Source: Bacteroidales bacterium
GTDB lineage: Bacteria; Bacteroidota; Bacteroidia; Bacteroidales; VadinHA17
Assembly (NCBI GenBank): GCA_020201035.1
Contig: JAIVHO010000004.1
Span: 23,405 to 62,115 of the forward strand
Length of the DNA stretch: 38,711 nucleotides
Direction: 5' to 3'
Shown here one piece after another: positions 1 to 9,107 of this stretch. The position numbers and the translations under genes were made by a program. The number at the start of each line of letters is the position of its first letter. The first letter of the stretch is position 1. The notes under the pieces are model-generated. The model was given only the letters and a program-made list of their open reading frames with translations, ran no database searches and was not told the origin of the DNA.

Positions 1-948
1 ACCTACGAAACACCGGTAATGTTTACCGGATCCTGTTTTGCAGCAGAGATGGGGGAGATGCTTTCCGGTGGGAGGATGAAGACACTTGTTAATCCCTTCG
101 GGGTATTGTACAACCCTGCATCGGTGGCCCGGCAGTTTGAAGCATTGATGTCGGGATATACTTTCAGTAAGGAAGATCTGATCTGTCATAACGGTAAATA
201 TCTCAGTTTAGACCATGGGACAGGTTTTTCTAACAGAGACCCCGTTTCTGTTTTGGATCAAATAAATATGAAAACCAAAATGGCGGCAGAGTTTCTTGGG
301 GATGCAGGATTTCTCTTTATTACCTTTGGTACAGCAAGGGTATTCAGATGGAATAAGACCGGAAGGATAGTGTCAAACTGTCATAAGATTGCGCCCGATA
401 ATTTTACAAGGGAATTATTAAGTGTTGAAGCTGTAGCCGAAAGCTGGATATCCCTGCTAAAGAAGTTAAAGGAATTCAATCCGGGAATAAATGTAATTTT
501 TACTGTCAGTCCGGTACGCCACTGGAAGGATGGAGCACACGGAAATCAGGTTAGCAAGGCTGTTCTCCTTCTGGCAATTGAAAAGATAATTGAGGCGATT
601 GATTTCGCCGGTTACTTTCCCAGCTATGAATTGTTGCTGGATGACCTTCGTGATTACCGGTTCTATTCTGCTGACATGCTCCATCCTACAACTCTGGCGG
701 CCGATTATATAGGAGCATTCTTCAGGGAGACATTTTTCGATATTAAAACCATACAGATATTCAGGGAAGTAAGCAGTATCGCTTTGGCCGGGAAACACAG
801 AACGGCAGGAATGGATACTGATGATATAGCTGGTTTTTCCAGAATAATGCTTGGAAAAATCAGCATACTTCAGGAGAAATATCCCTTCGTTAATCTCTCC
901 GGTGATCGTAATTATTTTGAATCCCTGACAGAGGGAAAACGGGTTTAA
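1..948 (+). CDS. GSCFA-domain protein (5' truncated by window edge)
   Basis: The frame is open from base 1, so the true start lies upstream and only the 3' part is seen (315 codons). The GSC-F-A motif that names the family is at bases 28-42. A D-x-L-H-P motif (SADMLHPT) near bases 667-690 matches the catalytic Asp/His pair of SGNH-type hydrolases, with the GSC element standing where the GDS block would be. The family is common in Bacteroidota but its substrate is not established, so a hydrolase or esterase role is inference from motif layout. There is no signal peptide in the visible part. It is followed 63 bp later by a TonB-dependent receptor gene on the same strand. The family call is confident; the function is not. 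Confidence 0.9.
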   Translation, partial: TYETPVMFTGSCFAAEMGEMLSGGRMKTLVNPFGVLYNPASVARQFEALMSGYTFSKEDLICHNGKYLSLDHGTGFSNRDPVSVLDQINMKTKMAAEFLGDAGFLFITFGTARVFRWNKTGRIVSNCHKIAPDNFTRELLSVEAVAESWISLLKKLKEFNPGINVIFTVSPVRHWKDGAHGNQVSKAVLLLAIEKIIEAIDFAGYFPSYELLLDDLRDYRFYSADMLHPTTLAADYIGAFFRETFFDIKTIQIFREVSSIALAGKHRTAGMDTDDIAGFSRIMLGKISILQEKYPFVNLSGDRNYFESLTEGKRV

Positions 949-1011
949 ACTTTTTTGTCTTAATTATGTTTATCATTAGATGTAGAATGTTAAACAAAAA
1001 AATCAACCCAG

Positions 1012-3432
1012 ATGTTTAAAACCGTTTTTACACTTTGGATACTGACTACGCTATTGCTTACCTCATCAGGTCAGGAACAAGCAGTGAGACCGGATCAGGA
1101 AAAAGAGGCTGTAATAAAGGGCAGGGTATTTAATAGTGTTACCAACGAGCCTGTTCCCTTTGCAACTGTTATAATTTTCGGGACCACCACCGGTGCAATG
1201 ACAGATTTTGACGGTAATTTTCTTTTTACCGGGGTTACTCCCGGATATCTTAGGTTACAGGGGTCTTCGGTCGGGTTTGAATCGTATGTTACTCCCGATG
1301 TCCTTGTTACTCTTACCAATCCGGTATATATTGAGATCCCGCTTACCGAGTCAGTTGTAGGAATTGATGATGTTGTGGTAAAGGCATCACCCTTCCGTAA
1401 GCAGGCGATGAGCCCCTTGAGTGTAAGGATTATAGGCATTCAGGAGATAGAAAAGAATCCCGGCGGAAATCGTGATATCTCCAGGGTAATACAATCATTC
1501 CCCGGAGTAGCCTCAACTCCTGCATTCAGGAATGATGTAATTGTGAGGGGAGGAGGTCCGAATGAAAACAGGTTCTATCTTGATGATATAGAAATTCCTT
1601 ACCTGAATCACTTTTCCACCCAGGGAGCTTCAGGTGGTCCGGTAGGAATAATAAATGTCGACTTTGTTGAGGAGCTCAATTTTTACTCCGGTGCTTTTCC
1701 TGCAAGCAGGGGGAATGCTCTCAGTTCAGTACTTAATTTCAGGCAGGTTGACGGCAACAGGGAGAGGCTTAAATTCAGGGCAACGGTAGGAGCATCAGAT
1801 CTTGGTCTCACACTTGACGGCCCCACCGGCGAAAGAAGCAGCCTTATAATGTCAGCCCGGAGATCCTACCTGCAGTTTCTTTTTAAAGCCATAGGGCTTC
1901 CCTTTCTGCCAACATACAATGATTTTCAGTTCAAGCATAAGACAAGGATTGGCGAAACGGGTGAGCTTACAATAATAGGTCTGGGAGCCCTGGATAATTT
2001 TGAGCTTAACCGTGATGCCAATGAAACTGAATACCAGAGGTATCTGCTTGATTACATTCCTGTTCAGGAGCAGTATAGCTATACCATAGGTGTACGGTAC
2101 AAGCAGTTCAGAAATAACGGGTATGACACATGGGTGATTAGCAGGAATTATCTTAATAACAGCCAGTACAAGTATGCCGGTAATATTGAGGGTGTTGATT
2201 CCCTGCTCCTGTTTGATTACCTCTCGGGTGAAGGAGAGAATAAATTCCGCTATGAGCGCAGCTTTCAGACGGAAAACGGAATACGGCTGGAGTATGGCGC
2301 CGGGTATGAGAATGTTTTGTACAGAACTTCGTCGATTCAGAAAATTTTTGCAGAAGAAGGAGTATTAAGCAGAAACTATGATGTTGCAATGAGGACAAGC
2401 AAGTTTGCTCTTTTCGGGCAGGGATCAAAAACCTTTATTGATAACAGGCTTAGCCTCTCTTTCGGTATACGGGCCGATGCTTCATCCTATTCATCTGAAA
2501 TGTCAAACCCGCTTCGCAACCTCTCTCCCAGATTCTCCGCATCATGGTCGTTTAATGAGCAGCTTAGTTTCAACTTCAACACAGGCAGATATCACCAGTT
2601 ACCTCCTTATACAGCTATGGGATACAGTGATGCTGCAGGAAACCTTGTTAACAGGGATAACGGACTTAAATATATCAGGAGTGATCATTTTGTTGCCGGA
2701 TTTGAGTATCAGCCTGGAAGCAGTCTGCAGTTTACTATTGAAGGATTTTACAAACTTTACAGCGATTACCCATTCTCTGTTGCCGACTCAATTCCTCTGG
2801 CAAGCAAATCTGCAGAATATGGCATATTCGGAGATGAGGAGGTGATACCCGTAGCCGAGGGAAGATCATATGGGGCTGAATTTCTTGCCAGAGTCAGAAA
2901 CCTCAACGGACTTAACCTTGTATTAAGCTATACCCTTGTAAGGAGTGAATTCATGGATTTGGACGGCAGATATATCCCCACCTCCTGGGATAACAGGCAC
3001 CTGCTAAACTTAACAGCTACCAAACAGTTAAAGGGGAACTGGGATATCGGGTTGAAGTGGAGATATGTAGGGGGAGCACCCTATACACCTTATGATTTGG
3101 AGTACTCTTCAGTTAAGGAAGCCTGGGATCTGACTGGTCAGGGGTATTTCGATTATTCAAGATATAACAGCGAACGTCTCAGAGCATTCCATCAGCTCGA
3201 TCTCAGGATCGATAAGGGATGGTTTTTTGATAACTGGACCCTTATGGTCTATGCAGATGTTCAGAATGTATATAATTTTAAAGCCGATCAGCCACCTATT
3301 CTGTTAAGGGAGAGTGATGAAACAGGTATGCCCCTGACTGACCCTGCTGACAGTAACAGATATCAGCTTAAATATATAAGCGGAGAATCAGGGACTGTGC
3401 TGCCAACTGTAGGAATAATAGTGGAGTTTTAA
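1012..3432 (+). CDS. TonB-dependent outer-membrane receptor
   Basis: An 806-residue outer-membrane transporter precursor. Residues 1-20 are a hydrophobic signal peptide. Residues about 33-122 form a carboxypeptidase-like (CarboxypepD_reg) beta-sandwich with the typical V-P-F-A-T-V and T-D-x-D-G-x-F patterns. A plug domain follows at about 130-240, with a V-R-G-G-G-P-N-E-N-R motif and an L-D-D-I-E-I-P stretch. The rest is an amphipathic beta-barrel. The length suits a plain TonB receptor rather than a SusC protein (about 1000 residues), and no SusD partner lies nearby. The substrate cannot be told from sequence; iron, a cofactor or a peptide are possible. Energy would come from a TonB-ExbBD complex, candidates for which lie at 24.9-27.3 kb. 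Confidence 0.93.
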   Translation: MFKTVFTLWILTTLLLTSSGQEQAVRPDQEKEAVIKGRVFNSVTNEPVPFATVIIFGTTTGAMTDFDGNFLFTGVTPGYLRLQGSSVGFESYVTPDVLVTLTNPVYIEIPLTESVVGIDDVVVKASPFRKQAMSPLSVRIIGIQEIEKNPGGNRDISRVIQSFPGVASTPAFRNDVIVRGGGPNENRFYLDDIEIPYLNHFSTQGASGGPVGIINVDFVEELNFYSGAFPASRGNALSSVLNFRQVDGNRERLKFRATVGASDLGLTLDGPTGERSSLIMSARRSYLQFLFKAIGLPFLPTYNDFQFKHKTRIGETGELTIIGLGALDNFELNRDANETEYQRYLLDYIPVQEQYSYTIGVRYKQFRNNGYDTWVISRNYLNNSQYKYAGNIEGVDSLLLFDYLSGEGENKFRYERSFQTENGIRLEYGAGYENVLYRTSSIQKIFAEEGVLSRNYDVAMRTSKFALFGQGSKTFIDNRLSLSFGIRADASSYSSEMSNPLRNLSPRFSASWSFNEQLSFNFNTGRYHQLPPYTAMGYSDAAGNLVNRDNGLKYIRSDHFVAGFEYQPGSSLQFTIEGFYKLYSDYPFSVADSIPLASKSAEYGIFGDEEVIPVAEGRSYGAEFLARVRNLNGLNLVLSYTLVRSEFMDLDGRYIPTSWDNRHLLNLTATKQLKGNWDIGLKWRYVGGAPYTPYDLEYSSVKEAWDLTGQGYFDYSRYNSERLRAFHQLDLRIDKGWFFDNWTLMVYADVQNVYNFKADQPPILLRESDETGMPLTDPADSNRYQLKYISGESGTVLPTVGIIVEF

Positions 3433-3568
3433 GCTGATATATAAATTTTTACCTGAATCCATGGATTATTTATAACTGTTGAATGAGGCTGGGTAAAGTG
3501 GTAAATTTCATATTGGGAGATTGTTCTCGTGACTGAAAATGGAATTTTGTTGATTGAAAATATAAGTT

Positions 3569-4327
3569 ATGGAAAAAGTATCTTGGTATGTTGCATCAAT
3601 CATATTGTTAATAACCAGTTCCTGCCTGGTTAACCGTCAGCGAGTCGGGCAGGAAGAAGCAAATAAAATTGAATATGAGTTTTCATCCAATGAAGGAGGT
3701 TCCGGGCAATGGATAAGAATAGAGTTTCAGAAAGGGGAATCATTCTATTATCCTCTGATGGCTGTATGGCTGGAGAGTATGGAGGGTGAGTATATACAGA
3801 CACTCTATGTGCCAAATTCTATCGCAACCTCCAATTTCATGTATGGTGAGATACGGGACAGAGTGTGGCAGCCCGGCGTACGAAGGCATCCGCAGATAGT
3901 TCCCTACTGGGCACATAAGAGGGGTGTGAAGGCATATGACGGATTGTTTATGCCCGATTCTGAAAATCCTGTTCCGGATGCCTACAGTGGCGCCACGCCT
4001 GTTACCGGGTTTATACTCAATGCCAGAGCTGACAATCCGTTGACTCAGCCCGTAAAACTGATGCTTGAAGTTAATCAGAACTGGGACTGGAATGAGTTCT
4101 GGACCAATGATAAATTTCCGGATGATGAATATTATAAATTGTCGTGCCAGCCGGCAGTTGTTTATGAAGCCCTGTTAGACCCTTCTGCACCTGGGGTGGA
4201 TGTTGTTATGAGGCCTGTTGGTCACAGTCATCCTGGCGGAGCTACCGGAGAACTGTTTCCGGATTTATCTACACTGACAACAGCACTCACCATTGCTGAT
4301 TCAATTGTTGTTAGCTTACATAATTGA
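3569..4327 (+). CDS. Predicted lipoprotein, possibly DUF2271-like
   Basis: 252 residues. A short signal peptide ends in a lipobox (L-I-T-S-S-C, Cys19), so the protein should be lipid-anchored and exported. The stretch F-Y-Y-P-L-M-A-V-W-L-E-S-M-E-G-E-Y-I-Q-T-L (about residues 58-78) resembles the start of DUF2271-type periplasmic domains, in which an extracellular beta-sandwich opens with a similar A-V-W-I-E-D pattern. That match is from memory of the family and is tentative. A second recognisable stretch is D-A-Y-S-G-A-T-P-V-T-G-F (about residues 138-149). The gene follows the TonB receptor on the same strand after 136 bp, so a shared uptake role is possible but not shown. Confidence 0.75.
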   Translation: MEKVSWYVASIILLITSSCLVNRQRVGQEEANKIEYEFSSNEGGSGQWIRIEFQKGESFYYPLMAVWLESMEGEYIQTLYVPNSIATSNFMYGEIRDRVWQPGVRRHPQIVPYWAHKRGVKAYDGLFMPDSENPVPDAYSGATPVTGFILNARADNPLTQPVKLMLEVNQNWDWNEFWTNDKFPDDEYYKLSCQPAVVYEALLDPSAPGVDVVMRPVGHSHPGGATGELFPDLSTLTTALTIADSIVVSLHN

Positions 4328-4370
4328 AAACGAAGTAAAAAGCTTTATATAACTTCCGGTTAAATTGCAT

Positions 4371-4509
4371 TAAATGTCAGGTGGATGCCCTTGATTTACG
4401 CGCGCGTACCCCTTAGCGTAAGGTTGATTTCCTTAAATGACAGGTGGATGACCGTAAATGCCAGTTAACTAAAATTGAGTGTCGGATGAATACCCTTGAA
4501 GGTCATTTA
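4371..4509. repeat. Short degenerate repeats in spacer
   Basis: The 179-bp spacer between two convergent genes holds a 19-base element, TAAATGNCAGGTGGATGNC, at 4371 and again at 4434 (63 bp apart). A shorter TAAATGCCAG follows at 4455. The inverted form GGTCATTTA at 4501-4509 overlaps the stop codon of the minus-strand gene. Between the first two copies are an alternating CG stretch and a small hairpin (CCTTA-GCG-TAAGG). No coding sense is visible. The spacer may act in transcription termination for both neighbours, but it has no U-tract. Confidence 0.5.
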
Positions 4510-4863
4510 TCTGCCGGTGTCAACCAGTATTTTTCTGACAATCCTGGTTTTGTCCTCCATCTCGATAGTTAAAAGGTAAATTCCCTTCTCTGCAGTAGCA
4601 AAATTAATTTCAGCCCTGTTTCTGGGATAACTGAACCTTTCGCGGATTATTTCCTGTCCAATTATGTTGGTCATTCTTACCGAGGTGAACGCTATGTCTG
4701 AGGTTATTGTGAAATGTCCGTTAAGTACCGGCACAGGAAAAATTTTGATTTCCGGCTCAACCCTTTTCTGATTCTCGGATGCTATCAGAGTGCTACCCGC
4801 TTCCTGTGACGCGAGGAGCACCGGAAGAGATATTAACAGCATGAGGCTTATCAGTCTTAACAT
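4507..4863 (-). CDS. Minimal T9SS C-terminal sorting-domain protein
   Basis: 118 residues made up almost entirely of a signal peptide (about 1-19) and a type IX secretion type A sorting domain. The domain opens at about residue 39 with I-K-I-F-P-V-P-V-L-N-G, a variant of the usual Y-P-N-P motif. It continues with V-R-M-T-N-I-I-G-Q-E-I, then G-I-Y-L-L-T-I-E, and ends K-I-L-V. In known T9SS cargo this domain is about 80 residues at the end of a large secreted protein and directs outer-membrane passage and surface attachment. Here only about 20 residues separate it from the signal peptide, so there is no evident cargo. It may be a remnant, or a small surface protein in its own right. Confidence 0.85.
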   Translation of the reverse strand: MLRLISLMLLISLPVLLASQEAGSTLIASENQKRVEPEIKIFPVPVLNGHFTITSDIAFTSVRMTNIIGQEIIRERFSYPRNRAEINFATAEKGIYLLTIEMEDKTRIVRKILVDTGR

Positions 4864-4930
4864 CAGTTACTTTTTGTTCAGTCAAATTATACGCAAATAT
4901 CGTGCAAATTGTTACCGGTACAACAGATTA

Positions 4931-5683
4931 TTACTTGTTTAACAAAATCTTAGCATTTTCAAGGTCTTCTGGAGTGTCAATGCCGATGCTCTCGGTATTG
5001 GTAATTGCTGTCCTTATTCTGTAACCGTGACCAAGCCATCTGAGTTGTTCCAGCGATTCAGAAATTTCGGCAGGAGTAGAATCCAGCGAGGAGATCTTTT
5101 TAAGCACAGATGTACGGTAGCCGTACATCCCTATATGTTTATAGTAATCGGTTACCCTGAGCCACTCATTCAGGGGTAGATCCCTGTTATAGGGGATTGT
5201 GGCCCTACTGAAGCAGATGGCATCCCCGTTAGCAGCAATCAGAACCTTGGGTATACCCGGATTTACAAGGTCATCATATTTATCTATCTTTTTCACAAGT
5301 GTTGCAATCTCAACGGAATTATCATCAAAGCAGGCTACCAGCTTTTCGGCCTGTTCCCTGCTGAAAAAAGGCTCATCTCCCTGTATATTAATTATTGTAT
5401 CAGGAGAAATTCCGAATTGTGATTCAATGATGCCTGCAGCTTCAGCACACCTTTCAGTTCCTGTGCGGTGATGTGGTGATGTCATTATGGCAAAACCACC
5501 GAATCCGGTAACCTCATCGGCTATCCTTTGATCATCAGTAGCCACGAACACTGATTCAAGCACCTTTGAAGCCTCTTCCCATACCATTCTGATCATACTT
5601 TTATCTCCTATCATGGCCAATGGTTTTCCCGGGAAACGGGTGGAGTCAAATCGTGAAGGTATTATTCCTGTTATAAGCATCAT
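4931..5683 (-). CDS. kdsB: 3-deoxy-manno-octulosonate cytidylyltransferase
   Basis: Activates Kdo with CTP to form CMP-Kdo, the donor for the inner core of lipopolysaccharide, in the cytoplasm. The 250-residue length is typical. The N-terminal nucleotide-binding loop reads P-S-R-F-D-S-T-R-F-P-G-K-P-L (residues 9-22). The metal and substrate motif Q-G-D-E-P-F is at 101-106, and R-T-G-T-E-R at 73-78 fits the family. Two adjacent Met codons (5683 and 5680) could start it. It is divergent from the sigma-54 activator gene (220 bp apart), and lptE, also an LPS gene, lies just beyond. Confidence is high. Confidence 0.96.
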   Translation of the reverse strand: MMLITGIIPSRFDSTRFPGKPLAMIGDKSMIRMVWEEASKVLESVFVATDDQRIADEVTGFGGFAIMTSPHHRTGTERCAEAAGIIESQFGISPDTIINIQGDEPFFSREQAEKLVACFDDNSVEIATLVKKIDKYDDLVNPGIPKVLIAANGDAICFSRATIPYNRDLPLNEWLRVTDYYKHIGMYGYRTSVLKKISSLDSTPAEISESLEQLRWLGHGYRIRTAITNTESIGIDTPEDLENAKILLNK

Positions 5684-5904
5684 GTATAATTTAAAGGTGA
5701 CATATCCCCTGTCAAAATATGGTGTGGTAACTGCGGTTAAAATTAATCAATTTGAATTACCTGTGTATAAGCATTATCGAAGATATTGAAGTTTAAGCTG
5801 CAGGTTACTGTTCCCGGAAACAGAAACTTTACTTTTTATAATGGACAGAGGATTTTTCAAAGTCTTCAAAAAAGATTAATTTCGCAACTGTTACCTTAAA
5901 GCAT

Positions 5905-7143
5905 ATGAGAGATTTACAGAGTGTTAAGCAAAGATTCGGAATTATAGGGAACTATCCCGGACTTAACAGGGCAATTGATATTGCCCTGCAGGTGGCTCCA
6001 ACAGATCTTTCTGTACTGATATCGGGTGAGAGCGGAACAGGAAAGGAGATATTCCCTCAGATAATACACCATCACAGTAGCCGGAAGCATGGTTCTTATA
6101 TTGCGGTAAATTGTGGTGCTATTCCCGAAGGAACTATAGATTCGGAACTGTTCGGACATGAGAAGGGGGCATTTACAGGCGCAACAGATAGCAGGAAGGG
6201 CTATTTTGAGGTTGCCAGCGGTGGAACTATTTTTCTCGATGAGGTTGCTGAATTGCCACTCTCAACGCAGGTAAGACTTCTAAGGGTTCTTGAAACAGGC
6301 GAATTTATCAGGGTGGGATCCTCCAGGGTACAGAAAACTGACGTCAGGGTAATTGCCGCATCAAATGTGGAGATTCAAAAGGCTATATCGGAGGGCAAGT
6401 TTCGGGAAGACCTTTTTTACCGGCTTAATACGGTTCCTATTAAAATTCCCCGGCTTAGAGAAAGGGGAGATGACATAGTTCTGCTTTTTAGAAAATTTGC
6501 TGCAGATTTTGCCGAGAAATACCGGATGCCTGCAATAAAGCTTACTGATGACGCCCGCATTTCTCTGGTTGAATATGAATGGCCTGGTAATGTCAGGCAG
6601 CTTAAAAATATTACCGAACAGATTTCAATAATTGAGGGCGCACGTGAGATCGATGCAGCCAAACTGCGAACATATCTGCCCGGAATCTCAGGTGCAAAAC
6701 TACCTGTGCATGTCCGCAGGGAGGCAGAATCCTCATTCTCCTCAGAGAGGGAGATTCTATATAAGATACTCTTTGATATGAAGAGTGATATGAGTGATCT
6801 GAAAAAACTCGTTCTTGATATGCTTCATTCAAGCCCGGACTCTGTGCGTGACAATGAGGCTCATTCAGGGGTGATAAGAAAACTGTATGATGATACAGAT
6901 CTTGTACCGGGTCAGAAGATTAAATCTCACGGGGGTGTCTCCTTTAAGACAGATTCAGAAGATGATATCCAGGATACGGAAGAGATAGTTGAGGAGTCGC
7001 TCTCTCTTACCGATAAGGAGATTGAACTTATCAGGAAGGCTCTGGAAAAGTATAGCGGTAAAAGAAAAATGGCAGCCGAGGAACTGGGTATTTCCGAGAG
7101 AACACTTTACAGAAAAATCAAGGAATATGGGATTGACCTTTAA
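5905..7143 (+). CDS. Sigma-54-dependent transcriptional activator (no receiver domain)
   Basis: A 412-residue enhancer-binding protein that would remodel RNA polymerase carrying sigma-54. The AAA+ domain begins almost at the N terminus: Walker A G-E-S-G-T-G-K-E at 41-48, the sigma-54-contacting G-A-F-T-G-A loop at 88-93, Walker B G-G-T-I-F-L-D-E at 106-113 and the F-R-E-D-L-F-Y-R-L segment at 167-175. A variable linker (about 250-365) leads to a Fis-type helix-turn-helix ending R-K-M-A-A-E-E-L-G-I-S-E-R-T-L-Y-R-K. No response-receiver, GAF or PAS domain precedes the ATPase, so its activity is probably set by a partner or by expression level. It is followed at once by lptE and secG, an arrangement familiar in Bacteroidota. 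A candidate sigma-54 promoter lies before groES. Confidence 0.95.
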   Translation: MRDLQSVKQRFGIIGNYPGLNRAIDIALQVAPTDLSVLISGESGTGKEIFPQIIHHHSSRKHGSYIAVNCGAIPEGTIDSELFGHEKGAFTGATDSRKGYFEVASGGTIFLDEVAELPLSTQVRLLRVLETGEFIRVGSSRVQKTDVRVIAASNVEIQKAISEGKFREDLFYRLNTVPIKIPRLRERGDDIVLLFRKFAADFAEKYRMPAIKLTDDARISLVEYEWPGNVRQLKNITEQISIIEGAREIDAAKLRTYLPGISGAKLPVHVRREAESSFSSEREILYKILFDMKSDMSDLKKLVLDMLHSSPDSVRDNEAHSGVIRKLYDDTDLVPGQKIKSHGGVSFKTDSEDDIQDTEEIVEESLSLTDKEIELIRKALEKYSGKRKMAAEELGISERTLYRKIKEYGIDL

Positions 7144-7216
7144 CAGGAGAAATGCTTTTTCTGAAAGAGAAGGGCAGATTACAGATAACAGCAGGAAGTT
7201 ATCTGACAGTACTGTG

Positions 7217-7780
7217 ATGGTTTCAAACAGCATCGCCAATAGAGCAGGATCTCTTATCAGTAGATCCGCATTTACCATCTTACTGGCTTTTCTGATGACA
7301 GCTATGGCAACCTTACTTGTCCCCGGATGCACGGTAAAATATGGTTTCAGCGGTGCCAGCCTGTCTCCTGAAGTAAAATCAATAAGTATACAGTACTTTC
7401 AGAATATGGCACCTCTGGTGCAGCCTGGATTAAGTCAGTATTTAACAGATGAATTTACCGATAAGGTCAGGTCTCAGACAAATAAGGAGATGGTAAGAGA
7501 TCTTGGGGACGTGAATTTTGAGGGGGAGATAGTGGATTATCGCACTGCCCCTCAGGCTGTATCAGGCAATGCAACTGCTTCTGTTAACCGCTTTACCATA
7601 TCTGTCAGGGTCAGGTATACAAATAGTATTGACCCTGATTTCAGCTTTGAACAGACTTTTACACGGTTTGAGGACTATGATAGCGCCCTTGAACTCAGCA
7701 GTGTTGAACAGGATCTTATGGAAAAGATAGTTAAACAGCTTATTGAAGATATTTTTAACAGGGCATTTGTCAACTGGTAA
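7217..7780 (+). CDS. lptE: LptE-family LPS assembly lipoprotein
   Basis: 187 residues from the chosen start. An N-terminal basic and hydrophobic segment ends in L-V-P-G-C at about residue 38, a plausible lipobox. The mature part begins [11 protein letters not shown] and continues with [11 protein letters not shown] and L-T-D-E-F-T-D-K, the pattern of the Bacteroidota LptE family, which partners LptD in placing LPS in the outer membrane. The reading frame is open upstream into the activator gene, with another ATG at 7127 that overlaps its end. I chose 7217 because it gives a normal-length lipoprotein signal, but the start is uncertain. It is probably co-transcribed with the upstream activator and the downstream gene (5 bp away). 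Confidence 0.85.
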   Translation: MVSNSIANRAGSLISRSAFTILLAFLMTAMATLLVPGCTVKYGFSGASLSPEVKSISIQYFQNMAPLVQPGLSQYLTDEFTDKVRSQTNKEMVRDLGDVNFEGEIVDYRTAPQAVSGNATASVNRFTISVRVRYTNSIDPDFSFEQTFTRFEDYDSALELSSVEQDLMEKIVKQLIEDIFNRAFVNW

Positions 7781-7785
7781 CCGGG

Positions 7786-9096
7786 ATGAACAGGGCAGAA
7801 CTGATAGATATTATAAGAAGCAGAGGTATCATGCCGGAAGGGAACCCTGATGATTTTGAGGCAATGATCTCACAGTATCCATGGTTTCATTCTGGTTATT
7901 CACTTATGCTTTCCAATCTTTACAAAAGGGATGATCTCTCTTTTGATGAGGTTCTTAAGTCCTGTGCTGTTAATATTGCCGACAGGGAGGTTCTTTACTA
8001 TATGCTAAACAGAACCTCCGGTCATTCAGGTGACACCATTTCATCAGCAGATCTGCTGGAAGTTTCCGAACAACCTTCTGCAGGGAGTATCAGGCACGAT
8101 ACCCCGGCAGAGCGCGTTGGGACGGCCCTACCAGATCATTCAGCCCTGTCCGCTGAACCCGAAACTCACTTTCATACCGAAATGGTGCAGCAGGATGAGC
8201 CGGAGAATCCGGAACCGAAACCGGATGTGACAGAGACTGCCGTCGAAACAGATCATTCTGCTGTAAGCAGCCGTTCAAGGGAGGAACTTCTTTATGAGAT
8301 AGAGAAGAGGCTCTCTGAGATTGAGGAAAAGAGCAGGAGTGAGGATCTGCTTATTTTGGGTGAGGACTCCGGGACTGCTGATAATTCTGATATGACAGCA
8401 GAGCCCCCTGTATTGGGTAATGATCAGATTAAACCTGAGCAGCCAGCTCAACCAGCTCAACCGGAACAGCCAGAACAGCCAGAACAGCCAAACCCGTCAG
8501 CTCAACCGGATCAACCAGAACAGCCAAACCCGTCAGCTCAACCGGATCAACCAGAACAGCCAAGCCCGTCAGCTCAACCGGATCAACCGGATCAGCCAGA
8601 TACCACAGAGATTGATTTGGCAGACAGCAGCCTCCCGGTCGAAGGTTTCGCAGTAGTTAGTAAAGCAGGAAACGAGGCCGGGGAGTCTTCTGTTTTTGAT
8701 TCTTCTCTGCTGGATCTTGATTATTCATCAGGATCTTATCTACTGCCCGGCGCGGACAAAAAAAAAGATGATAAGGATTCAGGAGAGGATAAGGTGTCAA
8801 CGGAGAGGCAACCAGCCGGGGATGGAGATACAGAATCAGACCTGATTAACAGATTTATTGAGAAGAGTCCCCGGATTAATCAGAACCGGGAGCCGGGAGA
8901 CATTTTACATCAGGATCTTGCAGAAAATCAGAGTGAGCCGCCGGATCTTATCTCTGAGACACTGGCCAGAATTTACACAGGTCAGAAATACTATTCAAAG
9001 GCGATTCATATATATGAAAAATTGTGTTTGAAATATCCGGAAAAAAGTGGTTACTTTGCAACTCAAATTGAGAAGGTTAAAGAATTAATGTCATAA
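7786..9096 (+). CDS. TPR-like protein with Pro/Gln-rich repeat linker
   Basis: 436 residues with three parts. The N-terminal 75 residues are a helical segment ([16 protein letters not shown], then [10 protein letters not shown]) seen in hypothetical proteins at this locus in Bacteroidota. A long acidic, low-complexity middle includes a Pro/Gln-rich tandem repeat at about residues 218-272. The C-terminal 50 residues ([19 protein letters not shown]) look like one tetratricopeptide-type helix pair. There is no signal peptide or membrane segment, so it should be cytoplasmic. Its position between lptE and secG, 5 bp and 11 bp from its neighbours, suggests one operon. The function is unknown; a scaffold role is inference. 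Confidence 0.85.
   Translation: MNRAELIDIIRSRGIMPEGNPDDFEAMISQYPWFHSGYSLMLSNLYKRDDLSFDEVLKSCAVNIADREVLYYMLNRTSGHSGDTISSADLLEVSEQPSAGSIRHDTPAERVGTALPDHSALSAEPETHFHTEMVQQDEPENPEPKPDVTETAVETDHSAVSSRSREELLYEIEKRLSEIEEKSRSEDLLILGEDSGTADNSDMTAEPPVLGNDQIKPEQPAQPAQPEQPEQPEQPNPSAQPDQPEQPNPSAQPDQPEQPSPSAQPDQPDQPDTTEIDLADSSLPVEGFAVVSKAGNEAGESSVFDSSLLDLDYSSGSYLLPGADKKKDDKDSGEDKVSTERQPAGDGDTESDLINRFIEKSPRINQNREPGDILHQDLAENQSEPPDLISETLARIYTGQKYYSKAIHIYEKLCLKYPEKSGYFATQIEKVKELMS
8485..8601 (+). repeat. 36-bp in-frame tandem repeat
   Basis: Three 36-bp units at 8485-8520, 8521-8556 and 8557-8592 plus a 9-bp fragment. The first two are identical, and the third differs at three bases. Each unit encodes 12 residues of the type [12 protein letters not shown]. 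Upstream, from about 8437, 9-bp subunits (CCAGCTCAA, CCAGAACAG) repeat as well. The identity of adjacent units suggests recent slippage or unequal exchange. Because units are multiples of three, copy changes would keep the frame. Confidence 0.95.
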
Positions 9097-9107
9097 TAGT
9101 TAATAAG

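Noticed and set aside
6989-7216. N-terminal extension of the lptE frame
   Set aside because: It overlaps the conserved HTH of the sigma-54 activator and would destroy the lipoprotein signal layout.
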